Assembly (NCBI GenBank): GCA_019637615.1
Contig: JAHBVJ010000001.1
Span: forward strand, 1 to 64,000
From: Anaerolineae bacterium
Lineage (GTDB): Bacteria; Chloroflexota; Anaerolineae; Aggregatilineales; UBA2796
Reading direction: 5' to 3'
Length of the DNA: 64,000 bases
A model generated the notes under the pieces. It saw nothing but the letters and a program-made list of their open reading frames with translations, searched no databases and was not told where the DNA came from. The translations under genes and the position numbers were made by a program. This document shows, one piece after another, positions 18,499-26,510 of the stretch. The first letter of the stretch is position 1; each line of letters starts with the position of its first letter.

Positions 18499-18888
18499 AT
18501 GATACTTGATTTGACCCACTCAACCGCTTGGTCTTTGGAAAAATTGACGCGTCGTGGCGACACTTTGTCCGCGTATCTGCTAGATAAGCGGCGACGGGAC
18601 GACTGCGAGGAGAGGCGATTCCTCGTGATGTTTCCGTACATGGTGTCCTATCAAGTGATCCGCGAGGAATGCGTCGGGCTGGAATGTTACGACCATGAAC
18701 GAGAAATCCTCAAGGAAGTGCTGAATTCCAGCTATCTGATGCTGATGGACGATTGCGGCACCTGTGGCTATAAGCATTTCCGGTTGCAGACCGCCAATTA
18801 TACGGTAGACGTGATCGCCGCCGAAGCACCGCGCGTAGAGGCGGTGAGCGAGTCCAGCCTCACCCCCGGCCCCTCTCCACTGTCGTAG
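18499..18888 (+). CDS. Small hypothetical protein whose 3' end lies in a repeat hairpin
   Basis: The 129-residue protein is acidic and soluble. Notable features are LVMFPYMVSYQVIREECVGLECYDHE and LMLMDDCGTCGYKHFRLQTANYTVDVI, with a CGTCGY motif. I do not recognise the family. The last ten residues (SLTPGPSPLS) come from a dispersed GC-rich hairpin repeat, and the stop codon falls inside that hairpin's loop and arm. The original protein was therefore probably shorter or ended differently. Confidence 0.55.
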   Translation: MILDLTHSTAWSLEKLTRRGDTLSAYLLDKRRRDDCEERRFLVMFPYMVSYQVIREECVGLECYDHEREILKEVLNSSYLMLMDDCGTCGYKHFRLQTANYTVDVIAAEAPRVEAVSESSLTPGPSPLS

Positions 18889-18900
18889 AGAGGGGAGAGG
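18858..18900. repeat. CCCCTCTC hairpin repeat between convergent genes
   Basis: An eight-base stem (18870-18877 with 18888-18895) preceded by CTCACCCCCGG recurs as a variant at 48617-48656. It lies between the converging 129-codon gene and uvrB and may act as a terminator, although no T-run follows. Confidence 0.6.
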
Positions 18901-18911
18901 CATGGAGAAGG

Positions 18912-20975
18912 TTACGAGTATTCACCTTCCATCTCGTCGTCTAGCGGCACGCCACTCTTGCTGGTGCCAATGCGGACGGGTTCCTCTTTGATGACCATGA
19001 TCTTGCGCAGTTCGGTGATCTGGTCGCGGAGGGCGGCAGCCTTCTCGAATTCGAGGTTCTTGGCGGCGGCCTTCATGCTCTTTTCGATCTCCTTGACCAT
19101 CTGGTTCAGTTCAGCCACCGACAAATCTTCGGGGGCAACCTCACGCTTGGTCTCTTCCTGACGCTCGGCAACTTGCGCCTTGACGCGGTCGGTGAGATCG
19201 CGAATCTGCTTGATGATGGTGGCTGGCTTGATGTTGTGATCGATATTGTACTGCACCTGAATGGCACGACGACGGTTGGTCTCATCGATGGCGCGCTTCA
19301 TCGAGTCGGTCATCTTATCGGCGTACATGATGACCTGACCGTTGAGGTGACGCGCGGCACGTCCAATGGTTTGGATGAGGGCTTGCTCGGAACGTAGGAA
19401 GCCTTCTTTATCTGCATCAAGGATGGCAACGAGCGAGACTTCAGGCAGGTCGAGACCTTCACGCAGGAGGTTGATGCCGACGACCACATCGTAGACGCCA
19501 AGACGCAGATCGCGCAGGATTTCGACGCGCTGCAAGGTGTCGATCTCGGAGTGCAGATAGTGGACACGAATGCCCATCTCGGTAAGGTAGGTGGAGAGGT
19601 CTTCCGCCATGCGCTTGGTGAGCGTGGTGACGAGCACACGTTCGCCGCGCTTGATGCGAATGTTGGCTTCTTTGAGCAGATCATCGACCTGACCGAGCAC
19701 GGGACGGAGGCTGATCTCCGGATCGACTAGCCCCGTCGGACGGATGACCTGCTGCACTGTCTGCTCCGTGATGCCTAGCTCGTATGGCCCCGGCGTGGCG
19801 CTGACGTAGACGATCTGATTGGTATGCTCTTTGAATTCTTCGAAGTTGAGGGGACGGTTATCCATCGCACAGGGGAGACGGAAACCGTACTCGACCAAGA
19901 CCTCTTTACGCTTGCGGTCGCCGTTGTACATGCCGCGAATCTGCGGGACGGTCATGTGACTCTCATCGATGATCATGAGATAGTCGTCGTGCGGGAAGTA
20001 GTCGAGCAGGGTAAAGGGCGGCGTACCGGGCGCGCGGCGATCCATATGGCGCGAGTAGTTCTCGATGCCGTTGCAATGCCCGACTTCGCGGAGCATCTCC
20101 AGATCGTAGCGGGTGCGCTGCTCTAGCCGCTGCGCTTCCAGCAGTTTGCCTTCACGCCGGAACTCAGTAAGCCGTTCTTCCAACTCGGCCTCAATGTCCT
20201 GAATCGCGAGATGTAGCGTATCGCCTTCCGCCACGTACTGCTTGGCGGGCATGATGACGATGTCGGCAGGTTCATCGAGCAGTTCGCCCGTCAGCGGATC
20301 GTACATGACGATGCGTTCGATCTCGTCGCCAAAGAAATAGATGCGGTAAGCATACTCGGCATAACCGGGGACGAGTTCAAGCGTGTCGCCACGAACGCGG
20401 AAGGTGCCGCGCTTAAGTTCAAGATCGTTGCGGTCATAGAGGATGGCAACGAGATGGCGCAACATGCCATCTCGACGGATGACCTGACCAACATGCAGAC
20501 GCAGCACGGCCTTCTCCCACGTTTGCGGGCTGACCACACCGTAGATGCAGGAGACGGAGGCCACGATCAGCACGTCCTTGCGCGTGAATAAGGCGGCTGA
20601 GGCCGCTAACCGGAGACGCTCGATTTCCTCGTTGATGTCCGACTCTTTCTCGATAAAGAGATCGAGGCGGGGGACGTAGGCTTCTGGTTGATAGTAATCG
20701 TAGTAGCTGACGAAGTATTCGACAGCGTTACGCGGGAAGAATTCCTTGAACTCTGCGTAGAGCTGCGCCGCCAAGGTCTTGTTGTGGGCGATAACGATGG
20801 TGGGCTTCTGTACGGCTTGGACGACGGAGGCCATTGAGAAGGTCTTGCCTGATCCGGTTACCCCTAACAACACTTGATGTTTGAGGTTGCTGTTGACCCC
20901 CTCCACCAGTTTTTCGATGGCTTGGGGCTGATCACCAGTGGGTTCATAGGGCGCGACAAGCTCAAAACGTGGCAT
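18912..20975 (-). CDS. uvrB: Excinuclease ABC subunit B (UvrB)
   Basis: The 687-residue length and motifs are those of complete UvrB: Walker [13 protein letters not shown], the beta-hairpin [12 protein letters not shown] that probes the DNA strand, [14 protein letters not shown], helicase motifs ending TIGRAARH, and a C-terminal UVR domain ([14 protein letters not shown]) for UvrC contact. It acts in nucleotide excision repair after UvrA recognition. A good site (AGGAG) precedes the ATG. uvrA and uvrC are not in this window. Confidence 0.97.
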   Translation of the reverse strand: MPRFELVAPYEPTGDQPQAIEKLVEGVNSNLKHQVLLGVTGSGKTFSMASVVQAVQKPTIVIAHNKTLAAQLYAEFKEFFPRNAVEYFVSYYDYYQPEAYVPRLDLFIEKESDINEEIERLRLAASAALFTRKDVLIVASVSCIYGVVSPQTWEKAVLRLHVGQVIRRDGMLRHLVAILYDRNDLELKRGTFRVRGDTLELVPGYAEYAYRIYFFGDEIERIVMYDPLTGELLDEPADIVIMPAKQYVAEGDTLHLAIQDIEAELEERLTEFRREGKLLEAQRLEQRTRYDLEMLREVGHCNGIENYSRHMDRRAPGTPPFTLLDYFPHDDYLMIIDESHMTVPQIRGMYNGDRKRKEVLVEYGFRLPCAMDNRPLNFEEFKEHTNQIVYVSATPGPYELGITEQTVQQVIRPTGLVDPEISLRPVLGQVDDLLKEANIRIKRGERVLVTTLTKRMAEDLSTYLTEMGIRVHYLHSEIDTLQRVEILRDLRLGVYDVVVGINLLREGLDLPEVSLVAILDADKEGFLRSEQALIQTIGRAARHLNGQVIMYADKMTDSMKRAIDETNRRRAIQVQYNIDHNIKPATIIKQIRDLTDRVKAQVAERQEETKREVAPEDLSVAELNQMVKEIEKSMKAAAKNLEFEKAAALRDQITELRKIMVIKEEPVRIGTSKSGVPLDDEMEGEYS

Positions 20976-21057
20976 AGGAAGATGCTCCTGCTGACCGTAT
21001 GAGAATAGGTAATTTTACCACACTTTCGCCGGAAAAGCGAACGATTGTGCGGGGACA

Positions 21058-21150
21058 CCCGACAATGATGGTGTTTAAGGAATTAGTCAGGCAAACGATC
21101 CCCGACAATGAATTGTCGGGCTTACCTTACGAAGTCCCTTCGGGACTGGA
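21058..21150. repeat. Modular dispersed intergenic repeat (modules A and B)
   Basis: This copy has module A (CGACAATGATGGTGTTTAAG and following AATTAGTCAGGCAAACG) then module B, an inverted CCCGACAATGAATTGTCGGG hairpin followed by TTACGAAGTCCC and its hairpin partner GGGACT. Other copies are at 23.5, 28.8, 32.2, 39.7, 39.8, 42.5 and 48.8 kb, always intergenic. Confidence 0.8.
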
Positions 21151-21180
21151 AACGGACGATTTCAGTTGAACATGCTACAG

Positions 21181-21359
21181 AATCAGATTGCTTTGTGAAT
21201 CAGATCATTGCGAATGATCGAATCTAGCATTTGAGCGCGGGAATCAGATCATTTAGATCGGGTCAGGAGGGGTCAAATGATCTGAAAATGATCTGATTTG
21301 GCTGCTCAATTCAGATCATTTCTGCTAGCAAATCAAGCGGAATCCCGAATCAGATCATT
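21181..21359. repeat. Array of AATCAGATCATT repeats beside the solo HTH gene
   Basis: AATCAGATCATT occurs at 21198, 21242 and 21348, with TCAGATCATT at 21311 and inverted copies at 21276 and 21287 (AATGATCTGA). Partial copies lie at 21181 and 21213. The array starts downstream of the HTH gene and runs into its last codons. CTGCTCAATT at 21302 also occurs, inverted, in the array at 4.6 kb. Confidence 0.8.
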
Positions 21360-21851
21360 TGGATCGATGTTGGCGTGAACTGACTGAGAAGTTGCCCTGC
21401 GTTCCGCCTCGCGGTGAAGTTCGTCAACCATACTCTCGAAGAATTCTTCGGGATCCCATTTTAGGCTTTCCACTTCAGTGAGAATGTCACGAATAAGGGG
21501 AAGCACATCCATCAATTTGGGCGGCATTTCGTTGAGCATGGGCATCTTATCAAGATAGGTACTAAGGGAAAGCGCCAATTGACGATAGGACGCGTCGTGG
21601 CGTTTTTCGGGCAGAGCACGGATCACGGTATACATCTCATCAAGCAGTAGAGTTCGCATATCGCGAAGCTGTTCACTCACCAAGTTATCCGGTGGCGGGT
21701 TGAATTCACCACGAAACCAGCGACGCAAGGTGAAAACAGGGACATTGTACGTGTCAGCAACAGTAATGAGAGCACCGTGTTTGTCGGGGAAGCCAGCCAG
21801 CTTGAGAGCGGCGACGGCTTTTGCGCGGAAATCGTCGGAATAGCGGGGCAT
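21333..21851 (-). CDS. Solo helix-turn-helix protein, terminase-small-subunit/transposase-like
   Basis: Start at 21851 (GAGG seven bases upstream). Residues 1-45 (PRYSDDFRAKAVAALKLAGFPDKHGALITVADTYNVPVFTLRRWFRGE) form an HTH resembling the N-terminal DNA-binding domain of phage small terminases and IS3-type transposases. The rest is helical with a basic and acidic end (EEFFESMVDELHREAERRA). No large terminase, integrase or other phage gene is nearby. The final residues (DPNDLIRDSA) are encoded by a copy of the AATCAGATCATT repeat that forms the adjoining array, so the protein may bind that repeat. This is inference. Confidence 0.65.
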   Translation of the reverse strand: MPRYSDDFRAKAVAALKLAGFPDKHGALITVADTYNVPVFTLRRWFRGEFNPPPDNLVSEQLRDMRTLLLDEMYTVIRALPEKRHDASYRQLALSLSTYLDKMPMLNEMPPKLMDVLPLIRDILTEVESLKWDPEEFFESMVDELHREAERRATSQSVHANIDPNDLIRDSA

Positions 21852-21996
21852 GAGCAAACCTCATTGAACGTGGGTTCGAGTATGAACATTTTAAAGGAAA
21901 ATAGTGGTAAGGGAAGATATAGAGTGGTCTGGATATAGGTAGAAATTGGTTAGGAGATCAGGTTGTCGGTCGGCGTAAAAATGTGAATTTGGGGGC

Positions 21997-22027
21997 TTGA
22001 CCTAGAGTTCACTCTAGGTTGTAGGCT
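21997..22027 (+). promoter_or_regulatory. MerR-type promoter and operator
   Basis: TTGACC (-35, 21997-22002) and TAGGCT (-10, 22022-22027) are separated by 19 bases. The spacer holds the perfect inverted repeat ACCTAGAGT-TC-ACTCTAGGT (22000-22019). This over-long spacer with a central palindrome is the hallmark of promoters that MerR-family activators unwind. The operon downstream encodes an aldo/keto reductase and a MerR protein, so autoregulation is likely. Confidence 0.9.
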
Positions 22028-22075
22028 TGCCATATCAACTTAACATATGAGCTATGCCAAGGAGACCGAAAAACG

Positions 22076-23086
22076 ATGTTCACGAGAAAATTGGGACGGA
22101 GCGGGATCGAAGTGAGCGCAGTCGGGTTCGGGTGCTGGCCTATCGGCGGCGATATTCTGGAATTCGGGAAGCCGGTGGGATGGGGCACGGTAGACGATGA
22201 GGCATCGATTCGCGCGGTGCAGCGGGCGATTGACCTCGGCGTGACGTTTTTCGACACAGCAGAGGTATACGGACGATCCGAGGATATTTTGGGGCGTGCC
22301 TTCGAAGGTCGACGGGAGAAGGTGGTGATCGCGACGAAGTTTGGTCGGCAATATGACCGCGAACGGCATGACATCGGCGCGAACGAGGTGACGCCAACAG
22401 CAATGCGGCGATCTCTGGAAGGCAGTTTACGCCGATTGAAGACAGATTATATTGATCTGTATCAACTCCACGCATGGGACTGTCCAGCGGAGGAAGCGTT
22501 GACGGTGCGGGAGGAATTAGAGAAAGTGGTGATAGAAGGGAAAATTCGGGCTTATGGATGGAGCACTGACCGGATCGAAAATGCGCGCTTGTTTGAGGCA
22601 GGGGAACACTGCACCGCGATCCAACAGAGCTTAAATCTGTTCGACGGCAACGAGGAACTGCTACGGCTTTGCGAGGAACGCGATCTGGCGAGCATCAACC
22701 GTGCGCCGCTGGCAATGGGACTGCTAACGGGCAAGTATAATCAGGGAACTACACTGTCTACTGAAGATGTGCGCGGCGCGGGACATGCATGGGTGAGATT
22801 CTTCCCAGATGGTATGCCAAACCGGGAGATGTTGAGACGCATCGCAGCGGTGCGCGAGGTGCTGACCAGCGGCGGACGCACAATGGCACAAGGTGCGCTG
22901 GCGTGGCTGTGGGGACGCAGCCCGAACACGATCCCGATTCCGGGGTTCAAAGGGACGGCACAGGCGGAAGATAATGCACGCGCGATGGAATTCGGGGCGC
23001 TGACGTCGGAGCAGATGGAACAAATCAGCGAGATTTTGCAGGGTGAGGACGCGGCGGAAACGAAAGGTCAAGCATCGAGCAAATGA
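22076..23086 (+). CDS. Aldo/keto reductase
   Basis: The 336-residue protein has the AKR barrel with the catalytic set: Asp in FFDTAEVYG, Tyr in the same motif, Lys in VVIATKFG and His in DLYQLHAWD, plus the C-terminal cofactor-binding stretch IPIPGFKGTAQAEDNARA. NADPH-dependent reduction of aldehydes or ketones is expected. It is the first gene behind the MerR-type promoter and overlaps the MerR gene by four bases, which suggests induction by reactive carbonyl or electrophile stress, as for AdhR/NmlR systems. Confidence 0.9.
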   Translation: MFTRKLGRSGIEVSAVGFGCWPIGGDILEFGKPVGWGTVDDEASIRAVQRAIDLGVTFFDTAEVYGRSEDILGRAFEGRREKVVIATKFGRQYDRERHDIGANEVTPTAMRRSLEGSLRRLKTDYIDLYQLHAWDCPAEEALTVREELEKVVIEGKIRAYGWSTDRIENARLFEAGEHCTAIQQSLNLFDGNEELLRLCEERDLASINRAPLAMGLLTGKYNQGTTLSTEDVRGAGHAWVRFFPDGMPNREMLRRIAAVREVLTSGGRTMAQGALAWLWGRSPNTIPIPGFKGTAQAEDNARAMEFGALTSEQMEQISEILQGEDAAETKGQASSK

Positions 23087-23475
23087 AGATCCAAGAGGTG
23101 GCGGCACAGACCGGATTGAGTATTCACGCGCTGCGGTACTACGAACAGATCGGGTTGGTGACACCAATTTCGCGGGAAGATAACGGTCATCGTGACTATT
23201 CTGAAGATGACGTGTACCGCATCCGGTTCGTGACGCATTTGCGGGCAGCGGGTATGCCCATTGCGGAGATCAAACGCTACGTGGAGTTGGCGAGTCTGGG
23301 TGAGGAAACGTATGGGGAGCGGTTGGCGATTCTGGAGGCACATCAGCACGCGGTGGAGCAGCATATCGCGGAATTACAGGAACATCTGGGAATCATCAGC
23401 CGGAAGATCGCGCATTATCGGGAGTCGCATCAAAAGCAGTTGGTGAGAGAGCAAGACGCTGAAGCCCGCCGATAA
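23083..23475 (+). CDS. MerR-family transcriptional regulator
   Basis: The 130-residue protein opens with KIQEVAAQTGLSIHALRYYEQIGLV, the MerR winged HTH. DVYRIRFVTHLRAAGMPIAEIKRYVELASLG follows, then a coiled-coil dimerisation helix (residues 80-120). It has no cysteine pair or metal-binding tail, so an effector-binding or redox role through another mechanism is expected. It is coupled to the aldo/keto reductase gene and probably acts at the palindromic promoter 21997-22027. Confidence 0.9.
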   Translation: MKIQEVAAQTGLSIHALRYYEQIGLVTPISREDNGHRDYSEDDVYRIRFVTHLRAAGMPIAEIKRYVELASLGEETYGERLAILEAHQHAVEQHIAELQEHLGIISRKIAHYRESHQKQLVREQDAEARR

Positions 23476-23655
23476 TGGTGTTTAAGAAATTAGGCAGGCA
23501 AACGAGGATTCGTCGTCAACGCACGCCGAGGGTTGAAACCTCCGGCTACAAGTTCAAGAAGTCCACTGAAGGGACTCAAGAAAAAGCGTTGACGCACGTG
23601 TCGTAGTCCCGCCTTATTTTTTGAAAGACCAATGATCGGACGGGCTACGGCACAG
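23464..23655. repeat. Modular dispersed repeat (modules A and C)
   Basis: Module A (GATAATGGTGTTTAAGAAAT and following) starts next to the MerR stop codon. Module C follows: AAGTCCACTGAAGGGACTCA, GCGTTGACGCA and CCGCCTTATTTTTTGAAAG. A second full module C is at 48896-48976. It fills the whole gap between the MerR gene and the DsbA-like gene. Confidence 0.75.
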
Positions 23656-23689
23656 AGGCGAAAAGCTTGATGACACGCCGTCAGATGCG

Positions 23690-24673
23690 TCATGGGCGGG
23701 TGGCGATTTTGACCTCGATCAGACGGCGAAGTTCGTTGAGAGAGGGTGGCCCGCCCGCACTAGACAAGGCTAGTTTGCCGTCGATGTAGATGGACGGTGT
23801 GCTTTCTAGCCCGCGCGCGGCGGCTTCTTGCTCATCACGGTCAAGAACCGTTTGGGTATCGATGTTACTCATACACGCGCGGAAGAGTTCGGGGCGGAGA
23901 CCGAGCTGCACCGCTGCCGCCGTCAAGCGATCGACTTCGTTGGCGCGACTACCGTAGCGATCCAGCCAGTCGAACATGACATCGTGCATTTCCCAGTAGC
24001 GGTCTTGTTCGCCCGCGCAGATGGTGGCACGCGACATGTTGGTTGAGTCGAATTCGCCAATGAAGGTCAGCGGTACGAAGACGAATTTCATTTGTCCCGC
24101 CGCGATCTTGTCGAACAGGTTGACGATCACATCGTAATGATAGTCGCGGCAATGCGGGCAGGAATATGAGGAGAACTGCTCTACCGTGACTGGCGCGGTG
24201 GCGCTACCGAGGTAGTACAGCCCGTTCTTGAGTTTGCCGCCCTTGACACCTGCTTCATCGAGCGACTGATAAGCGGTGAGGACGCCATCGGGTAAGACGG
24301 CATCGATCAGGGTGCGGGGCGGCGTGGGCGTGTTATCGGAGGCGGCGACATCCGTCGCAGCGGCGGGAAGCGACGGCGCGGCGGTGGGGGAGGCTAAGGC
24401 GACGGAATTGCCTGATTGCAACGTGGCGATCTGTGCTTCCAACGCGGAGATCGTGCCCTGAGAATCGACGGCGAGCAGCGTGGCTTGAAAGCCCAAGGCG
24501 GAAAGACTGGCTTCTTGCTGCAAACAAGGGTTATCCTGCGCGCCGACTTTGCCGAGGCTACATCCAGCAGATGGGTTGAATAGACCGCCAAGCATCGGCG
24601 CGAGGAGCAACGATAGCATGATCATTATGCCAGTGACACCGAATATCCACAATTTGCTAGGCTTGGCGTTCAT
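23690..24673 (-). CDS. DsbA-family thiol:disulfide oxidoreductase, membrane-anchored
   Basis: The ATG at 24673 has GGAG five bases upstream and is preferred over the in-frame TTG at 24688. One N-terminal membrane helix is followed by a Ser/Ala/Pro linker, then a DSBA-like thioredoxin domain with the redox motif CPHC in SSYSCPHCRDYH and the cis-Pro loop STPSIYIDG. It probably oxidises or isomerises exported proteins. Two further extracytoplasmic thioredoxin proteins lie at 31.6-33.8 kb. Confidence 0.87.
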   Translation of the reverse strand: MNAKPSKLWIFGVTGIMIMLSLLLAPMLGGLFNPSAGCSLGKVGAQDNPCLQQEASLSALGFQATLLAVDSQGTISALEAQIATLQSGNSVALASPTAAPSLPAAATDVAASDNTPTPPRTLIDAVLPDGVLTAYQSLDEAGVKGGKLKNGLYYLGSATAPVTVEQFSSYSCPHCRDYHYDVIVNLFDKIAAGQMKFVFVPLTFIGEFDSTNMSRATICAGEQDRYWEMHDVMFDWLDRYGSRANEVDRLTAAAVQLGLRPELFRACMSNIDTQTVLDRDEQEAAARGLESTPSIYIDGKLALSSAGGPPSLNELRRLIEVKIATRP

Positions 24674-24692
24674 GCGATCTCCATTCAAAGAG

Positions 24693-24715
24693 TGCTTGGT
24701 GCTATGTCCTTAGTA
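24693..24715. repeat. Degenerate heptamer repeat
   Basis: GTGCTTGGTGCTATGTCCTTAGTA lies about 20 bases upstream of the DsbA-like start codon and resembles the GTGCTnA tandem units elsewhere. Confidence 0.45.
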
Positions 24716-24781
24716 TATAGGTCAGTTCGCTACGCTCATATATTATTGTAGTATTAAATTGCATTGAGCAATACTCGTTGA

Positions 24782-25285
24782 TCAGGCATCACCTGCGAGT
24801 TTGTCCAGCGCGTCGCCCGTGACACGGAAAACTGTCCATTCGTCCATAGGAACCGCGCCGAGCGACTTGTAGAAGGCGATGGACGGCTCGTTCCAGTCCA
24901 GCACCCACCACTCGAAGCGTCCACAGCCGCGCTCTTTGGCGATCCGCGCGAGGTGACGCAAGATGATCTTGCCGATGCCTTTGCCACGCATATGAGGCTT
25001 GACGAAAAGGTCTTCCAGATAGAGGCCGGGTTTGCCGAGGAAGGTGGAATAGTTATGGAAGTAGAGGGCGAAGGCGACAGGCTCATTCTCATAGTAGCCG
25101 ATCAGGACTTCGGCGTAGCGGCGTTCCCCAAAGAGGGTTTGACGGAGACTTTCTTCCGTCGCCACCGCTTGATCCAGCAAGCGTTCGTATTCGGCTAGAC
25201 CACGAATAAAGCTGAGAATCAACGGGACATCGTTTTCGGTGGCAGGTTCAAGGCGGAAATTGGGCAGGCCGGAATTCGCCGTCAT
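24782..25285 (-). CDS. GNAT-family N-acetyltransferase
   Basis: The 167 residues form a GNAT domain with the acetyl-CoA loop VKPHMRGKGIGKIILRHLA (R/Q-x-x-G-x-G/A pattern: RGKGIG) and the later WNEPSIAFYKSLGAVPMDEW block typical of the diamine (SAT) subgroup. Start RLEPATENDVPLILSFIRGLAEYE also fits that subgroup. It probably acetylates a small polyamine or amino compound. No linked pathway genes are seen. Confidence 0.88.
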   Translation of the reverse strand: MTANSGLPNFRLEPATENDVPLILSFIRGLAEYERLLDQAVATEESLRQTLFGERRYAEVLIGYYENEPVAFALYFHNYSTFLGKPGLYLEDLFVKPHMRGKGIGKIILRHLARIAKERGCGRFEWWVLDWNEPSIAFYKSLGAVPMDEWTVFRVTGDALDKLAGDA

Positions 25286-25353
25286 GGATCACAGTTCCTT
25301 ATCAAAATAGGTAGGCAGGATGCGCACTGATCTATCGCAAAGTGGCTAGTTTT

Positions 25354-25361
25354 GCTATACT
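25354..25361 (+). promoter_or_regulatory. Extended -10 (GCTATACT) of argF
   Basis: GCTATACT lies 50 bases before the argF ATG. It fits the GCTATAnT word seen upstream of several genes here. No ARG-box-like palindrome was recognised. Confidence 0.45.
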
Positions 25362-25411
25362 GCGCAAACAATTTCATCCTCCTCTCGTCCTAGTGAGACT
25401 ACTGACAGCCC

Positions 25412-26335
25412 ATGCGACACTTTTTGGATATTGCGGACTATTCGACCGCTGAACTAGAGCACTTAATCCGACTGGCAATCCAACTGAAACAAGAATGGCA
25501 AAGCGGCGGCAACCGTCCGGCATTGGGCGGCAAAGTGCTGGGCATGATCTTCGAGAAACCTTCGTTACGTACCCGCGTCAGTTTCGATGTGGGTATGCTG
25601 CACCTCGGCGGACATGCGCTGTACCTTAGCCCTGCCGAGATCGGACTAGGCAAGCGTGAAAGCACCGCCGATATTGCCCGCGTGTTGAGCGGCTACGTGC
25701 AGGGAATCATGGCGCGGGTATTCAGCCATAAACACATCCTCGATTTAGCCAAGTGGAGCAGCGTGCCCGTGATCAACGGCTTGAGCGACGCCAGCCATCC
25801 GTGCCAAGCGATGGCGGATATGCTGACGCTGCATGAGCACTTCGGGCATTTACGCGGGCTGCGGATCGCCTATGTCGGGGATACTAACAATGTGGTGCTG
25901 TCGTTGGCACAAGCGGCGGCGCGGTTTGGCTGCACGATGAGCGTGGCGAGTCCGGCGGGGTATCAGTTCAGCGAGGACGCGCACGAGTCCCTGTACGCTA
26001 TGGGACTTGATCTGAGTGTGACGGAAAATGCGGTCGCGGCTGTGCAGGACGCGGATGTGATCTACACCGACACGTGGACAAGCATGGGACAGGAAGCCGA
26101 GGCGGAAGAACGGCGCAAGGTGTTCCCACCCTACCAAGTGAATGATGCTCTGTTGGCAAAAGCGAATCGTCATGCGGTGGTGCTGCACTGCCTACCCGCG
26201 CATCGTGGCGAGGAAATCACGGACGCGGTGGCAGATGGCGAACAATCGCTGTTGTTCCAGCAAGCTGCTAACCGACTGCACGCCCAAAAAGCGATCTTAG
26301 TCCACTTGATGAGCGAGAATCAACTTCACTTTTAG
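25412..26335 (+). CDS. argF: Ornithine carbamoyltransferase
   Basis: At 307 residues this is a full-length OTCase: carbamoyl-phosphate motif [11 protein letters not shown] (SxRTR), [12 protein letters not shown] with the HPCQ signature, ornithine loop SMGQEAE and [11 protein letters not shown] at the end. It makes citrulline from ornithine and carbamoyl phosphate in arginine synthesis. No other arg genes are adjacent, which is common outside the enterics. Confidence 0.96.
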   Translation: MRHFLDIADYSTAELEHLIRLAIQLKQEWQSGGNRPALGGKVLGMIFEKPSLRTRVSFDVGMLHLGGHALYLSPAEIGLGKRESTADIARVLSGYVQGIMARVFSHKHILDLAKWSSVPVINGLSDASHPCQAMADMLTLHEHFGHLRGLRIAYVGDTNNVVLSLAQAAARFGCTMSVASPAGYQFSEDAHESLYAMGLDLSVTENAVAAVQDADVIYTDTWTSMGQEAEAEERRKVFPPYQVNDALLAKANRHAVVLHCLPAHRGEEITDAVADGEQSLLFQQAANRLHAQKAILVHLMSENQLHF

Positions 26336-26454
26336 GTCATCGGTAGGGGCGTGGTGAGCAGAAGTGAGGGCGGCACGTCTTCGCAGCTTTGTATCAAAAT
26401 CGGCGGCGGTGGAAAGATTCGCGTTGGCAACGTTCGGTTGTGCGGAAATATAAC

Positions 26455-26462
26455 GCTATAAT
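26455..26462 (+). promoter_or_regulatory. Extended -10 (GCTATAAT) of the TPR gene
   Basis: GCTATAAT lies 49 bases before the ATG of the large TPR gene. It is the best -10 match in the 175-base gap after argF. Confidence 0.5.
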
Positions 26463-26510
26463 GATAGTAGGCCACCAAACTTAACCCTCAAGTCAGCGGA
26501 TGAGATAGCT

